In this document: positions 6,296 through 11,901 of the stretch, piece after piece | Layout of the letters: every line of letters starts with the position of its first letter | How positions within the stretch are numbered: position 1 is the stretch's first letter | Source: JBIKIW01 sp044361365 | GTDB taxonomy: Bacteria; Patescibacteriota; JACMRA01 | Length of the DNA stretch: 11,901 bases | Assembly: GCA_044361365.1 (NCBI GenBank) | Contig: JBIKIW010000044.1 | Span: 1-11,901 of the forward strand | Direction: 5' to 3' | The notes under the pieces: model-generated | Seen by the model: the letters and a program-made list of their open reading frames with translations, nothing else | Database searches by the model: none | What the model was told of the DNA's origin: nothing | Made by a program: the position numbers and the translations under genes

Positions 6296-6703
6296 TTACT
6301 TATCCATTTCCTTGTCGCTTGCGTTGTTTACTATATATTCAGCGTCGTTTTCTGCTGGAACAATAGGTACTAACTCGCCGGCACTATTTTTTTCAATGTC
6401 GTAATTCAAATCACTGGAACCATCTGGGTACAAAGTAGCAATTTTTGTCTCAGTATTTTTAGTTTTTAATTTTGGTGTTTCTAATAAAATTAGTTCTGGA
6501 TTATCTTTAACAATTTGCTCACTTCCAACAACATTTTCAGCTATTGCACTGGTATTATTTCCGCCAAATATAATTACTCCCGAAGCGACTAAACCTGCAA
6601 CTGCACACACAGCAGACCTTATTGATTTATTTTTTAAAATTTCTGAAGGATTTAGGTTTATTTCAGGATTTCCAATTTGTTTTACTCTATTTAGTAGGTT
6701 CAT
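6296..6703 (-). CDS. Small exported or membrane-anchored protein of unknown function
   Basis: This is a 135-residue protein. A basic N-terminal region (1-28, with NPSEILKNKS) leads to one hydrophobic stretch (~29-48: IRSAVCAVAGLVASGVIIFGG). A plausible signal-peptidase site follows, AIA before Glu56, and then an ~80-residue acidic, polar tail with no recognisable domain and no cysteines. The frame is open from an upstream ATG at 6724. I chose the ATG at 6703 because a -10 element (6720-6715) lies inside that extra stretch and because AAGG stands nine bases before the 6703 ATG, one of the few Shine-Dalgarno-like signals in this window. It follows the DUF1003 gene on the same strand after 115 bases but appears to have its own promoter. 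Confidence 0.65.
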   Translation of the reverse strand: MNLLNRVKQIGNPEINLNPSEILKNKSIRSAVCAVAGLVASGVIIFGGNNTSAIAENVVGSEQIVKDNPELILLETPKLKTKNTETKIATLYPDGSSDLNYDIEKNSAGELVPIVPAENDAEYIVNNASDKEMDK

Positions 6704-6714
6704 ATTAACAAACC

Positions 6715-6743
6715 TTAATAACATACAAAAAACCCTCTATCAA
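6715..6743 (-). promoter_or_regulatory. Promoter for the small exported protein
   Basis: On the minus strand TTGATA (6743-6738) and TATTAA (6720-6715) are 17 bases apart. Transcription would begin about 4-6 bases before the ATG at 6703. The -35 hexamer is part of one arm of the inverted repeat at 6738-6790. Confidence 0.5.
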
Positions 6744-6790
6744 AAAGTAAAATTTGTGTTTATGCTTAGTTTAAAAGCGGCTTTTTGATA
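6738..6790. repeat. 10-base perfect inverted repeat upstream of small exported protein
   Basis: TATCAAAAAG (6738-6747) is the exact reverse complement of CTTTTTGATA (6781-6790), with 33 bases between. The right arm also takes part in a shorter hairpin, AAAAG-CGG-CTTTT (6774-6786). One arm contains the -35 of the downstream gene. It could be a two-site operator or the two alternative folds of an attenuator between the DUF1003 gene and its downstream neighbour. Confidence 0.4.
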
Positions 6791-6818
6791 AAACCCCTCG
6801 CCATAAATTTCACACCAA

Positions 6819-7262
6819 CTAATCAGTTTTTTTAGCATCCAAAATATCCTGCAAAAGCTTAAATTCGGCTTTCATTTCAATAATTTCAGATTTGATTTCT
6901 TCATGTTTTACAAGCTTTTTATCTAATTGTTTGAGTGTGTCCATTATTGATTCGATCTCATTTTCAGCCAACAAGTTTACTCTGTAATCATCTTCTGCTC
7001 TTTTTCTATCTCTCTGTGCTTCACGATTTTGACTCATCATAATAATGGGAGCTGCGTAGGCTGCTTGAAAAGACATCGCTAAATTTAGCAAAATAAACGG
7101 ATAACTATCCCAAAGATTAAACATCAGATTTACAGTCATCCAAGTCACGATAATTACACTTTGAATTATAATAAACTTCCAACTACCAAGTGTAGTGGTG
7201 ACTCTATCCGAAACCTTCTGTCCTAAAGTCATTTTTTCTGATTTTTTTTTGTTTTGCGACAT
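6819..7262 (-). CDS. DUF1003 family membrane protein
   Basis: This is a 147-residue protein. Two TM helices (~29-48 and ~54-77) enclose the family hallmark: WDSYPFILLNLAMSFQAAYA (51-70), followed by APIIMMSQNR and RDRKRAEDDYRVN (85-96). A charged coiled-coil tail follows (~98-142), where Glu, Lys and Leu recur with heptad-like spacing. Both termini are predicted cytoplasmic. The biochemical role of DUF1003 proteins is not established; some relatives have been linked to cyclic-di-AMP or to ion homeostasis only loosely, so I assign no function. A good promoter lies 27 bases upstream, back to back with that of the divergent hydrolase gene. No Shine-Dalgarno precedes the ATG. Confidence 0.93.
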   Translation of the reverse strand: MSQNKKKSEKMTLGQKVSDRVTTTLGSWKFIIIQSVIIVTWMTVNLMFNLWDSYPFILLNLAMSFQAAYAAPIIMMSQNREAQRDRKRAEDDYRVNLLAENEIESIMDTLKQLDKKLVKHEEIKSEIIEMKAEFKLLQDILDAKKTD

Positions 7263-7288
7263 ATTTGTTTAAAAATTTAATTTGTCTT

Positions 7289-7317
7289 ATTGTATTTTAG
7301 TAATCCTTTTTTGACAA
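7289..7317 (-). promoter_or_regulatory. Sigma70-type promoter for DUF1003 gene
   Basis: On the minus strand TTGTCA (7317-7312) and TACAAT (7294-7289) are separated by exactly 17 bases, each with one mismatch to consensus. Transcription would start near 7282, giving a leader of about 20 A/T-rich bases before the ATG at 7262. Confidence 0.65.
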
Positions 7318-7322
7318 AGTTA

Positions 7323-7351
7323 TTGGCTTTAAAGATTTTTACTGTTAAAAT
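7323..7351 (+). promoter_or_regulatory. Extended -10 promoter for alpha/beta hydrolase gene
   Basis: TTGGCT (7323-7328) and TAAAAT (7346-7351) are 17 bases apart, with TG at 7343-7344 giving an extended -10. It is back to back with the DUF1003 promoter, with five bases between the two -35 elements. A TAGACT at 7380-7385, seven bases before the ATG, is an alternative -10 that would give a leaderless mRNA but lacks a good -35. Confidence 0.45.
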
Positions 7352-7392
7352 TAATCAAAAGTTTATTCAAAACAACGCTTAGACTACGAATT

Positions 7393-8049
7393 ATGATTAA
7401 AACACACCAAAAACAAGAAATTTTGCTAATCCACGGTTACGGAGCTGGTATAAAAGTTCCCAAAATCAATTTTGAATACGGTAAAGACATGCAATTTGAT
7501 GCTTTTAGAGGTTTGGTGGAAAGTAATATTGCCGAGACTTTTAGCTGGAGCCAGCCTTCAATTTGGAAAGTTGGACAATATCTAAACCCTTTTGAACACC
7601 TAAAACTTTTTAACAAAGAAAAGAAAAAGATTGAAAATGCTGAAATGATGGCAAATTTAGCCATTTTGTTGGCTCAGAAAAAATACAAAACTATAGTGGC
7701 TCACTCACTTGGTTGCTATTTACTTTTGGAGTATCTCAAAACTCACGACTTACCACCTTCCGTTCAAAAAATTTTATTTGTACAAGCTTGTGTTCCCAAA
7801 AAATATAAAATTTCAGAATCAACCAAATCCAAATTAAAACACCTAAAAACCCTTAATTTGTGGTGTCCTTGGGACAATGCTCTGTTGGCATATTTTTTAA
7901 CTTCAGGTAATCTGACTCATGGTCTAACTGGCTTTAGCAAACAGCATTTGGCAATTCAAAATCGGTTTTTCCCGCTCTATAAAAGGCTAAATCTTCACCG
8001 TAGCAGTATTTGCGATCCCAAAATTTTGGAGATAATTGAAAAATATTAG
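7393..8049 (+). CDS. Alpha/beta hydrolase fold protein
   Basis: This is a 218-residue soluble enzyme with no signal peptide. The oxyanion-hole strand ILLIHGYGAG is at 10-19. The nucleophile elbow AHSLG is at 103-107, with Ser105 as nucleophile; Ala replaces the first Gly of GxSxG, a common variant. The acid is likely Asp161 in CPWDNALL, and the base is His202 in NLHRSSICDP, although His176 (LTHGLTG) is a second candidate. The length fits small single-domain hydrolases, such as the RBBP9/YdeN type, with only a short lid region (~25-75). The substrate cannot be told from sequence. It is transcribed divergently from the DUF1003 gene and followed after 85 bases by the P-type ATPase gene on the same strand. 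Confidence 0.85.
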   Translation: MIKTHQKQEILLIHGYGAGIKVPKINFEYGKDMQFDAFRGLVESNIAETFSWSQPSIWKVGQYLNPFEHLKLFNKEKKKIENAEMMANLAILLAQKKYKTIVAHSLGCYLLLEYLKTHDLPPSVQKILFVQACVPKKYKISESTKSKLKHLKTLNLWCPWDNALLAYFLTSGNLTHGLTGFSKQHLAIQNRFFPLYKRLNLHRSSICDPKILEIIEKY

Positions 8050-8134
8050 TTTAGGTTTTACACCCACCACTTAAAATTGCTAAGGTGTTTCCCTCTTTGA
8101 CAGCAATGCAAATCTCGCCGATTTTTGTGCTACA

Positions 8135-10606
8135 ATGACCAATTTTACAGGGCTTTTGGAAGACGAAGTTAACCAAAAAAAACTCGAAGGCAAACAAAAT
8201 AATTTCAAACCCGCGACCAGCCGATCCTATTCAGATATTTTTAGTGAAAATGTTTTCAATTTTATCAATATTGTCTTTTTTATAATTGGTATTTTGCTGA
8301 TTCTAGTGGGTAGATTTTCAGATGCTTTTGTGTATGTCGGGGTGATTTTATTCAACAGTTTTATAGGTTCGATCCAAGAAATTAAAGCCAAAATTCAACT
8401 TGATAAAATTGCACTTCTAACCAATCCACAAGCCAAAATTATCCGCAACTCTCAAGAAATTATTAATCCAATTTCAGAGATAGTTTTAGATGATTTACTG
8501 CGGCTGGAAGCTGGGGATTTGATTCCGGTAGATGGGGAGATTTTGGAAGGAACTGTACAGGTGGACGAGTCTTTAATCACCGGAGAAGCAGACACAGTAA
8601 CCAAAATCAAAGGTCAAAAACTAAGCTCCGGAACTTACCTAATAAGTGGAAATTGTTATCTCAAAGTCACCGAAGTTGGCTTACAAACCATTGCCAATCA
8701 AATTACTGAAGGTGCCAAAAGTTACAAAAAAAATCTTACCCCAATGCAAAGAGAAATCAATCTTTCGGTGCGAATTTTGGTAATTTTTGCTTTTGTTTTG
8801 GTGTTTTTTATAACAATCAGTGGAATTCTTAGCGGCACAAGTCTAAATGATAGTTTGCCAATCACAGCTGTGGTAGCCGGAATCGTGCCAAATAGTCTTT
8901 TTGTGATGATAAACCTGGCTTACGCTCTTGGAGCGGTGCGTCTTTCAGGCAAAGGAGTTTTGGTGCAACAGCTAAATGCGATCGAGTCTTTGAGTAATGT
9001 TGATATTCTTTGTGTTGATAAAACAGGGACTTTGACCACTAATCATATTTTACTAGAGCAGGTTTACCCAATCAAAACCACCCTCAAAAATGCTGAAAAA
9101 GCCCTCGGTGATTTTGTTTCTACAGCCACTTCCACAACCCCTACTTCGGAAGCAGTAAGTAAAAAATTTACTGGAAATAACTTAAATATCGTGGAAGAGG
9201 TTTTGTTTTCTTCCGTCTATAAATGGAGTGGATTTAGCTACAAAGAAGGTCGAAAATCTGGAACATATGTTTTTGGGGCTCCTGAAGTTATTCTTTCTCA
9301 AAGACATCTAAATAAAGCCGATTTTAATGAAGACATGAGGAATTTTCAAAATCAAGGATTTAGAGTTTTGATGCTTTTTCACTCCAAAAAAGTTTTAGCT
9401 TTGCACAAAAAAAATCTTCCCCATATTCCAGATGAGCTTGAACCTGTAGCCATGGTTACCTTCAAAAATGAACTTCGAAATAATGTGAGGGAGGTTTTGG
9501 AATCTTTTAAAAAAGCTGGAGTAAAAATCAGAATTATCTCTGGAGACAACACCAATACTGTACTAGCTCTTGCCCGCCAAGTGGGCTTTGAAGCTGAGGA
9601 GGACGAAACAATTTCTGGAAGGCAGCTCGAGGAAATGAATGAAGCTGAGATTGCTAGAATTTTGCCTAAAATAAAGATTTTTGGACGAATCACCCCAAAA
9701 CAAAAAGCGATGTTGGTTGGAAAATTTAAAGAAGCTGGAAATTACGTGGCTATGATTGGAGATGGTGTAAACGATGTTCTGTCACTCAAAGCAGCCAACC
9801 TTGGGATAGCCATGCAAAGTGGTAGCCAAGTCACTCGAAGCGTAGCCGACATGCTTTTACTCAAAGACTCGTTTTCCGCTCTCCCCTACAGCCTTTTGGA
9901 AGGTCAACGCATTCGCAACGCTGTGAGTGGGATTTTTAGTATATTTTTTACTCGTATAATGTACCTGCTAATAATCATGATGGCGGTGAGTATTATTGGA
10001 CTTCCCTTCCCTTTCACAATCAAACAAAACTCCTTAATTTCCCTTCTCACCTCCGGAATTGCCACTTTTGGGCTAACCATTTGGTCAAAACCTGGCAAAC
10101 CCAAAAAACAAAGCTTGATTTCCACTTCTCTTTCTTTCGTGGTGCCAGCAAGCGTAAGTATCGCTATTTTTGCGGTGTTTTTGTACCTATTTTATGGATA
10201 CTACCAATACGTCCTGAATTTTGGTTTTGGAGCTGACATAACTACAGCTTCTCCAGAAGTTTTGGCTAATTTAATCAACAAAATCATTCCACTCATGCGA
10301 ACTGTTTTGAGTAGTTTCCTTATTCTTTCTGGTCTAACCCTAATTATTTTTATCTCGAGCCCAACCAAATGGTTTTCTATGAATGATAAGCCAACCAGAA
10401 ATTGGATGCCTGCTATTTTGGGAGTTGTGCTTATTTGTTCGTTTTTTTATCTTATAAATCAAGATTACTTTATCAGTTTTTGGGAACTTGCTAAACTTTC
10501 TGTACTAGAAATTGCAGTAGTAACCTTAACCGTACTTACTTGGCTTTTTACCCTAAAACAAATCTGGAAAAATGATCTACTGAGCAAAATATTGGGATTA
10601 AAATAA
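8135..10606 (+). CDS. P-type cation-transporting ATPase, CtpE-like
   Basis: This is an 823-residue integral membrane ion pump of normal length. The N-terminus (GLLEDEVNQKKLEGKQN...TSRSYSDIFSENVF) matches the start of CtpE-type pumps and supports the ATG. Cytosolic motifs are all present: TGEA in the actuator domain (149-152, the CtpE-type form of TGES), DKTGT with phosphorylated Asp295, GAPE in the nucleotide domain (381-384), SGDN (469-472), TPKQK with Lys522/524 nearby (520-524) and GDGVND (542-547). TM helices lie at ~43-58, 64-80, 211-231, 243-265 and a C-terminal set from ~600 to 810. The M4 motif, PEGL in CtpE relatives, reads PNSL (252-255), so the M4 carboxylate that binds Ca2+ in SERCA-type pumps is missing. 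M. tuberculosis CtpE has been linked to Ca2+ uptake; the ion here is uncertain. No Shine-Dalgarno is visible. Confidence 0.92.
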   Translation: MTNFTGLLEDEVNQKKLEGKQNNFKPATSRSYSDIFSENVFNFINIVFFIIGILLILVGRFSDAFVYVGVILFNSFIGSIQEIKAKIQLDKIALLTNPQAKIIRNSQEIINPISEIVLDDLLRLEAGDLIPVDGEILEGTVQVDESLITGEADTVTKIKGQKLSSGTYLISGNCYLKVTEVGLQTIANQITEGAKSYKKNLTPMQREINLSVRILVIFAFVLVFFITISGILSGTSLNDSLPITAVVAGIVPNSLFVMINLAYALGAVRLSGKGVLVQQLNAIESLSNVDILCVDKTGTLTTNHILLEQVYPIKTTLKNAEKALGDFVSTATSTTPTSEAVSKKFTGNNLNIVEEVLFSSVYKWSGFSYKEGRKSGTYVFGAPEVILSQRHLNKADFNEDMRNFQNQGFRVLMLFHSKKVLALHKKNLPHIPDELEPVAMVTFKNELRNNVREVLESFKKAGVKIRIISGDNTNTVLALARQVGFEAEEDETISGRQLEEMNEAEIARILPKIKIFGRITPKQKAMLVGKFKEAGNYVAMIGDGVNDVLSLKAANLGIAMQSGSQVTRSVADMLLLKDSFSALPYSLLEGQRIRNAVSGIFSIFFTRIMYLLIIMMAVSIIGLPFPFTIKQNSLISLLTSGIATFGLTIWSKPGKPKKQSLISTSLSFVVPASVSIAIFAVFLYLFYGYYQYVLNFGFGADITTASPEVLANLINKIIPLMRTVLSSFLILSGLTLIIFISSPTKWFSMNDKPTRNWMPAILGVVLICSFFYLINQDYFISFWELAKLSVLEIAVVTLTVLTWLFTLKQIWKNDLLSKILGLK

Positions 10607-10799
10607 CCAACTTGCCAAAGTCTATCGCAATTTTATATCGAAACCTGTGCAAAAATATGCACTCAAGAATACAAAACTCTGTTACCACTTTTAATTTAGA
10701 TTTGAGTATAAACCTTACAAATTAGCCACTTCTACCATTCTTTGCAATATCCAAAATTTAGTTTATAATTAATTTAATCAAAGAAAAAAATTGAACATT
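10607..10799. other. Intergenic spacer after the P-type ATPase
   Basis: These 193 AT-rich bases hold no credible open frame. A promoter for the next small gene lies at 10742-10769. I see no convincing terminator for the ATPase gene. Confidence 0.4.
10742..10769 (+). promoter_or_regulatory. Sigma70-type promoter for the 62-residue protein gene
   Basis: TTGCAA (10742-10747) and a perfect TATAAT (10764-10769) are separated by 16 bases. Transcription would begin near 10776, about 24 bases before the ATG at 10800. Confidence 0.6.
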
Positions 10800-10988
10800 A
10801 TGGCTACCACAAAAAACAAAAAAACTTTAGTAAATTTTAATTTCACTACCAAAGATTTACAAAAAACTTGGGCAAAAATTAAAGCTGAATATTCTCAATA
10901 TTTCCAAACCAATAAAATCGCTAAAAGAGGTCGAAATCTGGCTTTTTTCCTTACTTTTTTAACAGTAGCAATTTATTTACTTACCTAG
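10800..10988 (+). CDS. 62-residue single-TM tail-anchored-like protein
   Basis: This is a small Lys-rich protein, pI clearly basic. The cytosolic segment (1-44) contains a probable amphipathic helix (TTKDLQKTWAKIKAEYSQYF). The sequence KIAKRGR at 39-45 precedes one hydrophobic helix (~46-62) that reaches the very C-terminus, giving an N-in, C-out tail anchor. I recognise no family. A TTG at 10791 is in frame, but the ATG at 10800 is preferred because it follows the promoter at a normal distance and gives a usual initiator. It ends in TAG overlapping a small hairpin with a T-tract. Its own promoter and terminator suggest a monocistronic gene. Confidence 0.6.
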   Translation: MATTKNKKTLVNFNFTTKDLQKTWAKIKAEYSQYFQTNKIAKRGRNLAFFLTFLTVAIYLLT

Positions 10989-11004
10989 CATTAGGTGGTT
11001 TTTT
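10983..11004 (+). terminator. Intrinsic terminator overlapping the stop codon
   Basis: ACCTA (10983-10987) and TAGGT (10992-10996) form a 5-bp stem with a 4-base loop, followed by GG and six T (10999-11004). The stop codon TAG at 10986-10988 is inside the hairpin. The stem is short, so efficiency is uncertain. Confidence 0.45.
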
Positions 11005-11016
11005 CCTTGTTTTAAT

Positions 11017-11043
11017 TGTCATCGAAATTGTTGACATATACAA
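11017..11043 (+). repeat. Left copy of a 27-base inverted repeat flanking the last gene
   Basis: This starts TGTCATCGAAATTG and ends ACATATACAA. It matches the reverse complement of 11809-11835 at 26 of 27 positions, the one difference being G against A at position 8. It contains an internal symmetric pair TGTCA-N10-TGACA. It lies upstream of the promoter and gene at 11150-11752. Confidence 0.75.
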
Positions 11044-11090
11044 TTCTAAAATAGCTTCAGAATCTTGCAAGTTTTGTTTATCTGAGAATT

Positions 11091-11102
11091 CTTCTTAAGA
11101 AG
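11091..11102. promoter_or_regulatory. Perfect 12-base palindrome, possible operator
   Basis: CTTCTTAAGAAG is fully self-complementary and ends 47 bases before the -35 element of the downstream gene. A bound regulator here is conceivable, but only the symmetry is seen. Confidence 0.25.
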
Positions 11103-11149
11103 TCTAATGTTTCAGAATTAAACTTTAAACAGCAAGTTTGACACAACTT

Positions 11150-11178
11150 TTGACCTAGTCTGTTTTACAGGTTATAAT
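11150..11178 (+). promoter_or_regulatory. Strong sigma70-type promoter for the 181-residue protein gene
   Basis: TTGACC (11150-11155; one mismatch) and a perfect TATAAT (11173-11178) are separated by 17 bases. It is the best promoter in the window. Transcription would start near 11185, leaving a ~22-base A/C-rich leader with no Shine-Dalgarno before the ATG at 11207. Confidence 0.75.
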
Positions 11179-11206
11179 AGATTACAAAAACAACATAAAC
11201 ACAAAT

Positions 11207-11752
11207 ATGCCAAACAACTTTCCCCTAAAATCTACTTCCAAAAAAGCTTTAACTTCAAAACGAGAACGAGCTAGCAGACAATTTTTGGTTTCCACTTTTT
11301 CTTTTGCTCTAACCTTACTTGTTGGTTGCGGAGCAGTTTATTCATTTACGAGGCAGGCTGATATCGCCAAAGCTTTTATTCCACCTCAACCCCTTCAAAC
11401 AGGTGATCAATTTTCCAAAAGTGGTTGCTATAATCAATTTGACCGCAAAGATGTAATGCCTGGTGATTTACTTTATTGCGATTTTCAACTTAGCAACGGT
11501 AGTAGCGACTTGAACACCGCCGATTATAAATATTTTGGCTTACTTGCAATTGGCGATGAAAAAGCCACCAATCAATTGGCAAGTGGTGATCAGTGTGAAT
11601 ACAACGAATCTAGTAGAATTTTGAGATGTAATAATATTTCAGCAATCGGATTGAACCCAGGAGATAAAAGAAAAGTCTTTATTGCAGTCAAAGAAAATGG
11701 CAAAAATGAAGTGAAGTTGGTAAATTCTAAATTGTCGGTGACTGTTAAATAG
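11207..11752 (+). CDS. Membrane-anchored protein with four-cysteine ectodomain, unknown function
   Basis: This is a 181-residue protein. A basic cytosolic N-terminus (1-25, with SKREASR-like charges) precedes one hydrophobic segment (~26-47: FLVSTFSFALTLLVGCGAVYSF). An outside domain of about 130 residues follows. It begins with a short Pro/Gln linker (IPPQPLQ) and reads as a beta-rich fold with alternating hydrophobic strands (GDLLYCDFQLS, KYFGLLAIG, KRKVFIAVKE, EVKLVNSKLSVTVK). Four outside cysteines (74, 91, 130, 141) could form two disulfides. The LVGC at 38-41 resembles a lipobox, but the following residue pattern and the long N-region make a lipoprotein only a possibility. The C-terminal pattern is like immunoglobulin-type sandwich domains, but I cannot name a family. 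The gene has its own strong promoter and is bracketed by an inverted repeat. Confidence 0.7.
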   Translation: MPNNFPLKSTSKKALTSKRERASRQFLVSTFSFALTLLVGCGAVYSFTRQADIAKAFIPPQPLQTGDQFSKSGCYNQFDRKDVMPGDLLYCDFQLSNGSSDLNTADYKYFGLLAIGDEKATNQLASGDQCEYNESSRILRCNNISAIGLNPGDKRKVFIAVKENGKNEVKLVNSKLSVTVK

Positions 11753-11799
11753 TATCAGAGCTTATTTCGGATTTATACTCATTTCACTAAAAATACAAC

Positions 11800-11836
11800 C
11801 TGTCATCCTTGTATATGTCAACAATTTTGATGACAG
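11800..11836. terminator. 8-bp hairpin after the last gene, terminator-like
   Basis: CTGTCATC (11800-11807) and GATGACAG (11829-11836) are exact reverse complements with a 21-base loop, and AATTTTAG follows. It lies 48 bases after the stop codon. The lack of a true T-run and the long loop make it a doubtful terminator. The right arm is also the outer end of the 27-base inverted repeat. Confidence 0.35.
11809..11835 (-). repeat. Right copy of the 27-base inverted repeat
   Basis: The reverse complement of this stretch equals 11017-11043 except for one base. The two copies point toward each other and enclose 765 bases including a complete promoter-gene unit. The outer ends would be TG...CA, but the bases directly outside the two copies do not form an obvious target-site duplication. 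Confidence 0.75.
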
Positions 11837-11901
11837 AATTTTAGTTATTCCTAATACTTTTAATTCTGTTTAAAAATTTTTAATAACATATGCGTTTAAA
11901 C

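Noticed and set aside
8097..8136. TTGACA at 8097 paired with TACAAT at 8131 as the ATPase promoter
   Set aside because: The spacer is 28 bases, far beyond the 16-18 that RNA polymerase uses.
11017..11835. Complete insertion sequence at the right end
   Set aside because: The segment between the inverted repeats encodes a membrane-anchored Cys-containing protein, not a transposase, and no target duplication is evident.

Overview
The window is AT-rich, densely coded bacterial DNA with the standard genetic code: UGA ends the TatD gene, UAA and UAG end the others. Most start codons have no recognisable Shine-Dalgarno sequence and sit behind short A-rich leaders. Several clear sigma70-type -35/-10 pairs are present, which argues against Bacteroidota-type promoters. 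With several small membrane or secreted proteins lacking obvious families, this would fit a small-genome lineage such as Patescibacteria (CPR). That placement is inference; no phylogenetic marker here settles it.

Layout. Positions 1-277 are a scar: the middle of a DDE/rve transposase (minus strand, running off the left edge) abuts the last ~50 codons of an unidentified plus-strand gene. Next is a minus-strand pair, rpiA (ribose-5-phosphate isomerase A) followed by a TatD-family metal-dependent hydrolase. After a 417-base divergent intergenic region lies a 733-residue exported protein with a seven-bladed RCC1-type propeller that interrupts a TIG/IPT domain. A small two-helix membrane protein with a possible PH-like cytosolic domain follows, convergent with a single-pass coiled-coil membrane protein. 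The latter is only 18 bases downstream of a tRNA-Glu(CTC) gene. Further right on the minus strand are a small exported protein and a DUF1003 membrane protein. Divergent from DUF1003, from back-to-back promoters, comes an alpha/beta hydrolase, and then a full-length CtpE-like P-type cation ATPase. The right end holds a 62-residue single-TM protein and a 181-residue membrane-anchored protein with four extracellular cysteines. The 181-residue gene and its promoter are bracketed by a 27-base inverted repeat (26/27 identical).

How the genes fit together. There is no obvious multi-gene pathway: rpiA and tatD are housekeeping and the ATPase is ion transport. The other recurring theme is the envelope: at least six genes encode membrane-anchored or exported proteins, several with paired cysteines suggesting oxidative folding outside the cell.

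The most unusual items are the RCC1 propeller nested in a TIG domain, with six conserved cysteine pairs and concerted loss of the pair in the seventh blade; the inverted repeat around the last gene; the P-type ATPase whose M4 motif reads PNSL instead of PEGL; and the transposase/gene junction at the left edge. I saw no CRISPR array, rRNA, phage module or convincing multi-gene defence system.
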